Assembly: GCA_039922955.1 (NCBI GenBank)
Contig: JBDTDR010000186.1
Location: forward strand, 1-34,107
Source of the DNA: Tumulicola sp039922955
GTDB lineage: Bacteria > Vulcanimicrobiota > Vulcanimicrobiia > Vulcanimicrobiales > Vulcanimicrobiaceae
DNA length: 34,107 nucleotides
Direction of reading: 5' to 3'
Below the pieces are notes generated by a model. The model saw only the letters and a list, made by a program, of their open reading frames with translations, was not told where the DNA came from and ran no database searches. Both the position numbers and the translations under genes were made by a program. Below, piece after piece: positions 14,522 to 22,029 of this stretch; the first letter of the stretch is position 1, and each line of letters begins with the position of its first letter.

Positions 14522-16438
14522 ATGCTTTTGAAGATTCGGACCCTCTGGATCGTCGTCACGCTCTTGGCGGTCGTTGCAACCACGTTGCCCATGGGCCGCG
14601 TCTCCGCGCAGAGCGATCGCGCGGTGCCGGCTCGCGCGACGATGCCGACGGCGGTTCCATCCCCCGTGCTGCCGGTCGTTCCGACCGTCGCGCCCGGCTA
14701 CCGGGCTCCCGCGGTGGCTCCCACTTCAGCCGGCATCGCCGGCGTGCGGCCGCAGCCTTTCGTGGGCATCGCGCTCCAAGACGCGATCGCCATGGCGCTG
14801 CTCAAGAATCCGAATCTCGCGGTGTCGGCGTCCAACGCGAGAATTGCGGGCTATCAAATCGTCGAAGCGAAGGGCGCGTTCGACCTGCGTCTGCAAGTCG
14901 AACCGGTGTCGAGCATGACGATTTCGCCGCCGCTGAATCCGTTTGAAGCGGGCCCGGGCGAGGCTTCCACGTACTACTGCACGCCGCCAAACTCATACCC
15001 GTGCAATTCGTTTGGTTCCGCTACGCCTCCCCCGGTAACCGCGACCGGACCGGGAAATATCATTCAACATCAGTACTCGCTCACGTACGGGCTAGGCGGT
15101 CAGACCGAGAACGGCACGCAGTACACCGCCGGTATTCAGCAGACCCGCACGTACAACAACACCGCCTTTAATTCGTTCAATCCGTACTATCTGGCATCGT
15201 TGAACGTCGCGATCACGCAGCCGCTATTGAGGAATGCAGGCATGACTGCTTCAAAGCGTCAGTACAAGCTGTCGATCGTCAACGCGGATGCGAACTTGGC
15301 CAGCTCCTTAGTCGATGCGTCAAACACCATTTCCCAAGTCGAGGACGCGTACTGGAATCTCGTCTCTGCCTGGCGAAACGTCGCAATCCAAGAGGAGGCG
15401 CTGAAGGATGCGGTGGCACAGCAGAATAGCACCGTTAGGTTGGCGAAACGGGGCGCCGCAGCGCCAATCGACGCGACCGAATCCTCGACTCAGGTGGCGA
15501 TGTTTCAAGATAATGTGTTTTCGGCGCTCCAAACCGTCTCGGATCTGCAGAACCAGCTCAAGGGGTTGCTTGTGACCAATCCCGGAGATCCGATTTGGGT
15601 AGCAAACCTCGTTCCGACCTCGTCGGCATTCCAGCTTCCGGAAACTCCGACGGTCCAAGAAGTCGTCACGGCGGCATTAAGGAATCGGCCGGAAGTTCGG
15701 CAGGCGCTCGATAAGTACCGGCAGGCTGACATCGATCTCGCTTTCGCCAAAAACCAGTCGCTGCCGCAGGCTGACGCGCAGGTCACCTACATGAGCAACG
15801 GTTTTGCCGGCCTGCTGCAGTCGTCGCCCGCGTTTGTCGCCCAACAGTGCCCCTTTGGGGCTGCAAGATTTTGCCCAACCCCCCCGCCGTACACTCTGGG
15901 TACGATGGCGCAGGCCTATCACAATCTGTGGACCTTTCGCTACCCCGCGTTTAACATCGGCGTAACGGTAAGCTTTCCGGTGCAAAACGATGTGGCAAAA
16001 GGCCTCAAGGGGATTGCCGGCGAGGAACAACATCAGGCGGCAGTTTTAGCAGCGGGGGTCGCAGCGCGAATCGGGTACGACGCGCGCAATGCGCTGCAAA
16101 CGTATCAGTCGGCGCTTTCGCGGCTCAACGCTTCTCGAAGCGCGCGCGAAGCTTCCGATCAAGTCTACGGAAGCGAACTCCGCAAGTTCCACAACGGCGC
16201 TTCGACGACGTTCCTCGTGCTACAGCGGCAAGTCGAACTCAACCAAAACCGCGGACGCGAACTATTGGCGCAAACCGATCTCAACAAGGCCGTCGTCGAA
16301 CTCGAACGCGTCGAGGGCACGATCCTGACCAAGAACGGCGTAAACGTGCAAACGCTGGGTTCGCAAGCACTCGCCGGATCCCCGGCACCCCTTCCGCGGC
16401 CCTCGCGATTACCGACACCGTCGCCGATGCCATCGTAG
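14522..16438 (+). CDS. TolC-family outer membrane efflux channel with paired CX7C loops
   Basis: This 638-residue protein has a signal peptide (about 1-30, ending RVSAQS) and a Pro-rich linker (about 31-75). Two structural repeats of the outer-membrane efflux family follow. Repeat 1 holds LQDAIAMALLKNPNLAVSAS and LNVAITQPLLRN; repeat 2 holds AALRNRPEVRQALDKYRQAD and FNIGVTVSFPVQND. The C-terminus is Pro-rich. At 638 residues it is longer than typical TolC (about 430-500). Part of the excess lies in two Pro-rich insertions at the likely extracellular turns, each with a cysteine pair of identical spacing (Cys153/161 and Cys443/451). It starts 3 bases after the MFS stop and ends the operon. Confidence 0.92.
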   Translation: MLLKIRTLWIVVTLLAVVATTLPMGRVSAQSDRAVPARATMPTAVPSPVLPVVPTVAPGYRAPAVAPTSAGIAGVRPQPFVGIALQDAIAMALLKNPNLAVSASNARIAGYQIVEAKGAFDLRLQVEPVSSMTISPPLNPFEAGPGEASTYYCTPPNSYPCNSFGSATPPPVTATGPGNIIQHQYSLTYGLGGQTENGTQYTAGIQQTRTYNNTAFNSFNPYYLASLNVAITQPLLRNAGMTASKRQYKLSIVNADANLASSLVDASNTISQVEDAYWNLVSAWRNVAIQEEALKDAVAQQNSTVRLAKRGAAAPIDATESSTQVAMFQDNVFSALQTVSDLQNQLKGLLVTNPGDPIWVANLVPTSSAFQLPETPTVQEVVTAALRNRPEVRQALDKYRQADIDLAFAKNQSLPQADAQVTYMSNGFAGLLQSSPAFVAQQCPFGAARFCPTPPPYTLGTMAQAYHNLWTFRYPAFNIGVTVSFPVQNDVAKGLKGIAGEEQHQAAVLAAGVAARIGYDARNALQTYQSALSRLNASRSAREASDQVYGSELRKFHNGASTTFLVLQRQVELNQNRGRELLAQTDLNKAVVELERVEGTILTKNGVNVQTLGSQALAGSPAPLPRPSRLPTPSPMPS

Positions 16439-16458
16439 ACTGGATGGCTGCAGCGCTT

Positions 16459-17340
16459 CTAGCAGGCTAGGCGGCGGTCCAGTTCCGAGCGTTGCGCCGG
16501 CGTAAGCGGCATCAACGGCGGCACCGGTTGCTCCCAGGAATCGTCGCCGAGATTGCGCGCGATGCAATAACGAACCGCTGCGACGAAGGGCAACTGGGCT
16601 AGCACGGCTCGCCGTTCGGCGAGCCGGCGCGCGTCACCCGGAGCTGGGTGCAGGTAGACGGACCGCGCGAGCTGCGGCCACAGGGCAACGCTTCCGGAAA
16701 TGCAGCCGGCCGCGCCGCTTGCAACCGCGTCGAGCAGATATTCCTCGGAGCCCGGGAAAACCGCGAGACCGGGATGACGGACGAGAATCTCGGCTTGGAG
16801 CGCGCGATCGTTGGAGCTATCCTTGAGTCCCGCAATCGCCCCGGGAAACGCTTCGATCAAACGATCGACGAGATCGGGATGAAACGTGATGCCGCTCATC
16901 TGCGGGAAATTATAGAGCAGCACCCGGTCGTTTGCGACCGGCAAGCGTGCGAACAGCGCGTCGAAGAAACGCATCACGCCGTCGTCGGTTGCGTCGCGGA
17001 AGAAGAACGGCGGCATCAGCAAAACGGCGGCAAAACCTAGATCCAGCGCCGCGCGCGTCAAGCGCGTCGTGTCCTCGAGCGACGCGGCGCCCGTTCCAGC
17101 CATCGCGCGGCAGCGCGGGATGCCGCTGCGCGCGACCGCCTCCATCAATTGTAACCGCTGTGCCGCACCGAACGACATGGCCTCTCCGGTCGTCCCGAGG
17201 AGGTTGATGCCGTCGCAGCCGGCGTCGAGCAGGTCGCGGTAGTAGGCGATCGCCTTGGCGGCATCCGGGCGCAGGTGGGCGTCGACGGGCGTGACTACGG
17301 CGGCCCAGTTGCCGCGCAGTCCCTTCTTCGCGTCACCCAC
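16459..17340 (-). CDS. DapA/NAL-family aldolase or dehydratase (not a true DapA)
   Basis: This 293-residue TIM-barrel enzyme is of the dihydrodipicolinate synthase/N-acetylneuraminate lyase family. The pyruvate carboxylate loop GTTGE (59-63), catalytic Tyr153 in LLYNFPQMSG and Schiff-base Lys183 in AGLKDSSND are intact. In true dihydrodipicolinate synthase an Arg follows as YNVPxRT; here that position is Met158, so lysine synthesis is unlikely even though dapD and a dapC-like gene lie elsewhere in the window. Related subfamilies include 4-hydroxy-2-oxoglutarate aldolase, keto-deoxy-sugar aldolases and pyrroline-hydroxycarboxylate deaminase. The GTG start overlaps the upstream PRODH-like gene by 8 bases, pointing to a shared pathway. 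It is the last gene of the long minus-strand run. Confidence 0.85.
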   Translation of the reverse strand: MGDAKKGLRGNWAAVVTPVDAHLRPDAAKAIAYYRDLLDAGCDGINLLGTTGEAMSFGAAQRLQLMEAVARSGIPRCRAMAGTGAASLEDTTRLTRAALDLGFAAVLLMPPFFFRDATDDGVMRFFDALFARLPVANDRVLLYNFPQMSGITFHPDLVDRLIEAFPGAIAGLKDSSNDRALQAEILVRHPGLAVFPGSEEYLLDAVASGAAGCISGSVALWPQLARSVYLHPAPGDARRLAERRAVLAQLPFVAAVRYCIARNLGDDSWEQPVPPLMPLTPAQRSELDRRLAC

Positions 17341-18265
17341 GCGTCAGCGCGCCTTTGAGAAAGAACGCGAGATTTGCCGGGCGTTCCGCGAGCCGGCGCA
17401 TCAAGTACGGAAACCAGTCATCGCCGAACGGCACCGCCAAGCGTACGCGATATCCGCGCTCGACCAGCGAGCGCGCCAGCAGCGCGCCGATGCCGTACAG
17501 CATCTGGAACTCGAATCGTCCGCGTTTGGGCAGCCCGTTTGCGGCCGCGAACCGTTCGACGCGTTGCACGATCGCGGGGTCGTGGGTCGCGATGGCCGTG
17601 TAGCCGTCGTGCGAGAGCGCCGACTCGGCCAGTCGGACGTAGTTTTCGTCGACGTCCGACTTTCGCGCGTAAGCGACCGACGGCGGTTCTAAGTATGCGC
17701 CCTTCACGATTCGGACGTTCGGGCGCAGCGCGAGCATCGCCTCGAGGTCGCTTGCGCTCCGAAAGAGATACGCTTGCAGCGCGAAACCGACGCAGTCGAA
17801 GCGACCGCGCAGACGGCGATACGCCTGGAGGGTTGCGTCCACGTATCGCGACTGCTCCATGTCGATTCGCACGGTGTTTCCGGTTGCCTGCGCGGTTTCC
17901 GCAATCCGAACGGCGTTGTCGAAGGCCAGTTCGGGGTCGAGATCGAGACCCACGTGCGACAGCTTGAACGCCACGTTCGCATCGATGCCTCGATCGGCAA
18001 AGGCGCGCAGCAGCGAGCAGTATTGGTCCGCAGCCGCGACGGCTTCTTCGCGATCGCGCACGCTCTCGCCAAGAATTCCGCCGGCCACGCCGAAGCCTCG
18101 CGCGTTAGCGGCACGCGCAACCCGCAAAAGGTCGTCGGCAGTTTCGCCGGCGACGAACCGTTTTGCGCCCATCCGCATGCCGTAACGGCCGACCGCCCGC
18201 CGCACGTACGCGTTGTCGGCCGCCGCCAAGATGGCCGCCCGCAGCGCACGATCCAGCCGATTCAC
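17333..18265 (-). CDS. Proline dehydrogenase-family flavoenzyme (PRODH; substrate possibly hydroxyproline)
   Basis: This 310-residue monofunctional PRODH-type TIM barrel is predicted to bind FAD and oxidise proline or a relative to a pyrroline carboxylate. Family text is clear: FKLSHVGLDLD, VRIDMEQSRYVDATLQAYRR, GFALQAYLFRS, RIVKGAYLEPPSVAY, IATHDPAIV, RFEFQMLYGI and DDWFPYLMRRLAERPAN. The carboxylate-binding Arg pair is at 290-291. The residue aligning with PutA Tyr540 (in VYVPYG-like text) is Ala277 here (RLAVPFG); see findings. The GTG start overlaps the stop of the glycosyltransferase gene (GTGA). The frame stays open far upstream through that gene, but that extension is a shadow. No P5C dehydrogenase is fused or adjacent. 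Confidence 0.9.
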   Translation of the reverse strand: MNRLDRALRAAILAAADNAYVRRAVGRYGMRMGAKRFVAGETADDLLRVARAANARGFGVAGGILGESVRDREEAVAAADQYCSLLRAFADRGIDANVAFKLSHVGLDLDPELAFDNAVRIAETAQATGNTVRIDMEQSRYVDATLQAYRRLRGRFDCVGFALQAYLFRSASDLEAMLALRPNVRIVKGAYLEPPSVAYARKSDVDENYVRLAESALSHDGYTAIATHDPAIVQRVERFAAANGLPKRGRFEFQMLYGIGALLARSLVERGYRVRLAVPFGDDWFPYLMRRLAERPANLAFFLKGALTRG

Positions 18266-19386
18266 CGCATGCGCCCGGCCGAATCGACCGCCACCCGGGA
18301 TTGCCGCCAGCGAACGGTTCGTCCGAACAGACTGGCTAGCCAAAGTGCCAGGCTCCAAAGGTCGCGGATCGGTGCGATCCAGGGCGCGGGCGCGCGGCGC
18401 ACGCCTAGCGCGGCGCGCGCGGTGTAATGGAGTGCGAACCGCAGTGCGATTGCCGCCGCGAGCAGTGGAAACCCAACGCGGGCATCCCGCGAAACCAGCA
18501 GATAGAGTAGCGCCAGCGGCGCGCCGAACGTCAGAAACGAAAAAATGTAGCCCGCCGGCGCAAGCACGAAGTTCGTGCGCGCCCAGCGAAGCTCGTGCGA
18601 CCACAAATCGCGCAGCGTCGTTTCGGGGATCGTCGTCGCCACCACGTAGCGCGATAGCTCGACTTGGAAACCGCGTTCGGTGACCAGTTCGCCAAGCCGG
18701 TGATCGTCGGCCAGATACGCGCCGAGAGCGCCGATGCCGCCGGCCGCGTCGAGCAAACTGCGCCGCACCGCCATCGTCGAGCCCAGGCAGAACCGCATCG
18801 TTCCGAGGGTCGCGGCGACCAGCACCGAGGGCGCGAACTGATCTTCGACGTACGCTGCGCCGAGCTGCGGCACGAACCCGCCGGCGGCGACGGCGCGGTA
18901 GAGGCACGTCGCAGCGCCGGTGCGTTCGCGAGCGAACGATGCGGCCAGCGACCGCAGATAGGCCGGGCCGACGCGGATGTCGCTGTCCGCAATGACGATC
19001 AGGTCGCCGCGCGCCGCCGCCGCGCCCTTGGCGAGGTTGGCGATCTTCGGGTTGCGGTGCGCCCGGTCGTCGCCGGCTAGAATCTGCGCGGCACAGGCCG
19101 GAAAGGCCGCGATGACGCGCTCGATCACCGCCACGGCTGCGTCGCGGCGGTCGTGCACGCAGAAGATCACGTCGAACTCGGGATAGTCCTGTTCGCAAAA
19201 CGTCGCCAGGTTTTCGTACAGCTCCGGCTCCAAACCGCTGACGGGTTTGAGCACCGTCACGCTCGGGAAATGCGCGGGCTGCGGAACGGATCGCCGCGCA
19301 AACGCGAACACGACGGCGTTCGCGACCGCGAGATAGGCGAGCCCCAAAACGCTTGCGAGCAGCAGCAGGTACGTAACGACCCTCAC
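18262..19386 (-). CDS. hpnI: Hopanoid glycosyltransferase HpnI (ceramide glucosyltransferase-like)
   Basis: This 374-residue membrane-bound GT family 21-type glycosyltransferase has an N-terminal hydrophobic segment (about 4-30), a nucleotide-sugar domain and two or three C-terminal membrane helices. Catalytic motifs are VTVLKPVSGLEPELYENL, the DxD-like ADSDIRVG (133-140), YLADDHRLGE and the (Q/R)xxRW-type ELRWARTNF. HpnI adds N-acetylglucosamine to bacteriohopanetetrol, and the adjacent HpnK then deacetylates it. The pairing with hpnK separates it from ordinary ceramide glucosyltransferases. I chose GTG 19386 because the membrane segment starts there and hpnK ends 4 bases upstream; the longer frame would run into hpnK. 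PRODH follows with a 4-base overlap. Confidence 0.86.
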   Translation of the reverse strand: MRVVTYLLLLASVLGLAYLAVANAVVFAFARRSVPQPAHFPSVTVLKPVSGLEPELYENLATFCEQDYPEFDVIFCVHDRRDAAVAVIERVIAAFPACAAQILAGDDRAHRNPKIANLAKGAAAARGDLIVIADSDIRVGPAYLRSLAASFARERTGAATCLYRAVAAGGFVPQLGAAYVEDQFAPSVLVAATLGTMRFCLGSTMAVRRSLLDAAGGIGALGAYLADDHRLGELVTERGFQVELSRYVVATTIPETTLRDLWSHELRWARTNFVLAPAGYIFSFLTFGAPLALLYLLVSRDARVGFPLLAAAIALRFALHYTARAALGVRRAPAPWIAPIRDLWSLALWLASLFGRTVRWRQSRVAVDSAGRMR

Positions 19387-19390
19387 CGCT

Positions 19391-20263
19391 TCAGCCGGCA
19401 GCGGCGCCACCCGCGATCTCTCCGTACGTAACGTTGGCGATGCGATAACGCTCCATTGCGTTGCGTACGTTCGCACTCGTCAGCGCGGCCAGCTCCTCGG
19501 CCCACGCAAAGCACTCGGTGCCCGCATCGGCGCCGGCGAACGGCCCGGTGGCCGGGTGAAAGAACAACTCCGTCACGCCGTCGGGCAAACCGCCGAGCAA
19601 TCGCAGCACCCGGCCTTCGGTCATCGCGCCGGGATCGTTGACCCCGAACGCGTAGTCGTTGCACGCGACGCCGCTGCGGCGCGCGCGCATCCGCATTAGC
19701 GCGAGCCAAGGTTCGGTGAGCAGCGTGTTCCCGAGCCGCGCGCCGAACCGGTCGCCGGCGGCGCGATACGAGAGCGCGAACGGTTCGCGCGGAATCCGAA
19801 TCGCCCGCAGGCCGTACTCGCGTCCGACCCGCAGGATTAGGCCGAAGACGGTGGGGTGGACGTGCATGTGGCATTGCGCGTCGACGTGATCGAGTTGCAG
19901 GCCGCTGGCCGCGAAGCGTTCGAACTGTTCGCGAATCTCCGCTTCGAGCTGGCGGCGCACGCCGGGGCGAAAGAAGTAGCGAAACCCGGCGCTAACCAGG
20001 TCGGTAGGAAACTCGCCGCGCGCGTCGACGAGGTCCGGCACGCGGTCGGGCGGGAGAGTGGGGCGCCCGCGCACGAGCACGACGTGAAGGCCGACGGCGA
20101 GATCCGGAAGGCGCCGCGCGCGCTCGACGGCATCCGCCGTCGCCGGTGCGCCCACCATGAGGCTCGCGGCCCGTAAAATGCCGGTGCGGTGGGCGCGCTC
20201 GATCGCCTCGTTGACCTCAGGCGAGATACCGAAGTCGTCGGCGCTGACGATGAGCCGTTTCAC
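19391..20263 (-). CDS. hpnK: Hopanoid-associated deacetylase HpnK (ChbG/YdjC family)
   Basis: This 290-residue carbohydrate deacetylase-fold protein starts with LIVSADDFGISPEVNEAIE, the metal-binding Asp pair of the ChbG/HpnK family. It continues with ASLMVGAPATADAVERAR, LAVGLHVVLVRGRPTLPP and HVDAQCHMHVHPTVFGL, which supply the metal-binding histidines. LFFHPATG is near the end. HpnK removes the acetyl group from the GlcNAc-bacteriohopanetetrol made by HpnI; the free glucosamine derivative leads on to cyclitol-ether hopanoids. The length fits. The GTG start overlaps the stop of the 6-phosphogluconolactonase gene (GTGA), tying hopanoid modification to the pentose phosphate operon. Head-group partner hpnJ and the scaffold genes (hpnF, hpnH, hpnG) are not in the window. 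Confidence 0.9.
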   Translation of the reverse strand: MKRLIVSADDFGISPEVNEAIERAHRTGILRAASLMVGAPATADAVERARRLPDLAVGLHVVLVRGRPTLPPDRVPDLVDARGEFPTDLVSAGFRYFFRPGVRRQLEAEIREQFERFAASGLQLDHVDAQCHMHVHPTVFGLILRVGREYGLRAIRIPREPFALSYRAAGDRFGARLGNTLLTEPWLALMRMRARRSGVACNDYAFGVNDPGAMTEGRVLRLLGGLPDGVTELFFHPATGPFAGADAGTECFAWAEELAALTSANVRNAMERYRIANVTYGEIAGGAAAG

Positions 20264-21006
20264 TCACGGTGATCTTTGTGGAGCATTCCAGCGGCGAGCT
20301 GCTCGACGAGCCAGATCAGCCTTCCGGACGCAGGCGCGACGATCTGGGCGGGATATTTCACCGGATCGTGCGGACCCTCGAGGACCGTCGCGAGAATTGC
20401 CGCCTTGGCAGCGCCTTCGACCGCAAAGACGACCGTACGCGAGGCGTTGAGAACTTCCGGCGTCACGGTGACGCGCCACATCGCCTGGGATTGCGCGTAG
20501 ACGGCGCGCACGAGCGCGGCGTCGTCGGTCGCTGGGGGCGTCCCCGGAAAGAGCGACGCCGTGTGGCCGTCGGGGCCGAGGCCAAGCAAGACCAGATCGA
20601 ATCGCGGCAGATCGCCGAGATCCGTGCGCAAGATCGACGCGTAGTCGGCGGCGGCCGTCGCGGGATCGATTTCGCCGCGAATGCGGTGAACGTTCACCGG
20701 CGGGATCGGCACCGCATCGAGAAAGGCCTTGGTTGCCATCCGATAGTTCGACTGCTCGTCGTCGGGCGGCACGCAGCGCTCGTCGCCAAAATAGATGAAA
20801 ACGTCGCTCCACGAAAGGACCTCGCGGCGCGGTTGCTGTGCGAGCAGCGCATAGGCGGCTCGCGGCGTATTCCCCCCCGAGAGCGCGACGCGAAAACTCC
20901 CGCGGTCCGCCATCGCGGTCTGCCCGATCTCGATGAAAACGTCGGCTAGCGCCTCGGCCAGCGCCGCGGAGTTCGGAAAGATCTGCAGGCTGCCCGCCGC
21001 GGTCAT
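20260..21006 (-). CDS. pgl: 6-phosphogluconolactonase
   Basis: This 248-residue protein of the DevB/NagB-like fold hydrolyses 6-phosphoglucono-delta-lactone, the second step of the oxidative pentose phosphate pathway. Motifs are FRVALSGGNTPRAAYALLA, FIYFGDERCVPPDDEQSNY and LVLLGLGPDGHTASLFPG. I chose ATG 21006 (protein begins MTAAGSLQIF) because it overlaps the opcA stop as ATGA and because the upstream part of the frame is Arg-rich shadow sequence. Length is usual (about 230-260). It sits in the order zwf-opcA-pgl, common in cyanobacteria and actinobacteria. Confidence 0.94.
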   Translation of the reverse strand: MTAAGSLQIFPNSAALAEALADVFIEIGQTAMADRGSFRVALSGGNTPRAAYALLAQQPRREVLSWSDVFIYFGDERCVPPDDEQSNYRMATKAFLDAVPIPPVNVHRIRGEIDPATAAADYASILRTDLGDLPRFDLVLLGLGPDGHTASLFPGTPPATDDAALVRAVYAQSQAMWRVTVTPEVLNASRTVVFAVEGAAKAAILATVLEGPHDPVKYPAQIVAPASGRLIWLVEQLAAGMLHKDHRE

Positions 21007-22019
21007 CGGTGAACCTTTTCGGTTTGAGCGAGAATGTCGCGCGCCGCGAGCAGCGTGTCGTGAAAAATGCGGTCGTCGTGTCCGGTCAGAATCGCGCGTT
21101 CGATCAGCGCGGCGGTGTCGATGTTGGTGATCGGATGGCATCGGTCGGGATGCTGCGCGGCGCCCGTCACGGTCAGGGCGATCACCTCAGTCTTCTCGCG
21201 CCCCAGCTCGGCGATGAATTGCGTCTGCGACGAGTGCAACGCGACGCGCCGGATCCGGCGCGGCGATCCTTCGCGCGAAATCGTAAATTCGATCTCCGTT
21301 CCGAATCGGTTGTGGAAACGATCGGCGCAGTGGGCGCTCCATTCGAGACGGCTCGCGAGCCACCCCAGCAGATAGTAGGCTTCGGCTTCCGAGCCGCTGG
21401 AAATCTCGACCCGGCGCAAATCGAACAGCTCGCGGATGACGTTTTTCCCGTCGAAGAACAACGCGATGCTTTCCTGCCACGGTGCTAGCCGAAGATAGGC
21501 GAGATCGCAGATCGAAACGCCCGGATGCTCTTGCACGAACGCGATCAGCTCGCGCAGACCGCCTTGGCCGTCGTCGAGCGCCGAACTGTTATACACGACC
21601 GTCCGCACGTTGGGCGAGATGCCGGCGAACCGAGCGTCGGTTCCAATTCGGCCCGACGCCCAGACCAGCACGATCGGCGTCTGAGGCAGCGCGAGGGCGG
21701 AAATGGCCGACTGCAAGGTGTCGGGATCGCTTCCCTGCACGCCGAGTTCGATCCACTCTCCGCGAGTCTTGAGGCAATCGTCGTGTTCGTCGCAGGCCGC
21801 GCCGACGTGGTGCAGTTCGTGGGTCGCGGTGCCATCCAGAACGATTACCCGCGCCGGATCTTTTACCGCTAAACTGTGAATTCGGTCCCGCAGCCACTCG
21901 GCGACGGCAGCGTCTTCGAAGAACGCGACCAGCGTCATCAGCGCAACGTCCATCACGTCGCCCCGGTTCCTGCGCCGCAGCGTCAGCTCGCCAAGGATCG
22001 ACTGCAGATCCAGACTCAT
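21003..22019 (-). CDS. opcA: Glucose-6-phosphate dehydrogenase assembly protein OpcA
   Basis: This 338-residue OpcA-family protein is an allosteric or assembly partner of Zwf in cyanobacteria and actinobacteria. It starts MSLDLQSILGELTLRRRNRGD, and the mid-region carries ARVIVLDGTATHELH and the two-cysteine stretch CDEHDDCLKTRGEWIELG. Later come LVWASGRIGTD and, in the C-terminal domain, EAYYLLGWLASRLEW, all typical of the family. ATG 22019 lies 10 bases after the zwf stop. The stop overlaps pgl. The family has no known catalytic site; the assignment rests on sequence pattern plus position between zwf and pgl. Confidence 0.9.
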   Translation of the reverse strand: MSLDLQSILGELTLRRRNRGDVMDVALMTLVAFFEDAAVAEWLRDRIHSLAVKDPARVIVLDGTATHELHHVGAACDEHDDCLKTRGEWIELGVQGSDPDTLQSAISALALPQTPIVLVWASGRIGTDARFAGISPNVRTVVYNSSALDDGQGGLRELIAFVQEHPGVSICDLAYLRLAPWQESIALFFDGKNVIRELFDLRRVEISSGSEAEAYYLLGWLASRLEWSAHCADRFHNRFGTEIEFTISREGSPRRIRRVALHSSQTQFIAELGREKTEVIALTVTGAAQHPDRCHPITNIDTAALIERAILTGHDDRIFHDTLLAARDILAQTEKVHR

Positions 22020-22029
22020 CGCAGCGCGC

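Noticed and set aside
16459..17340. True dapA for lysine synthesis, to go with dapD/dapC
   Set aside because: The substrate-binding arginine after the catalytic tyrosine is Met158, and the gene is coupled to PRODH, not to dapD.
17333..19198. Apparent 621-residue PRODH with a long N-terminal extension
   Set aside because: The extension is Arg-rich and coincides with the hpnI coding region in another frame. The true start is the GTG at 18265, overlapping the hpnI stop.
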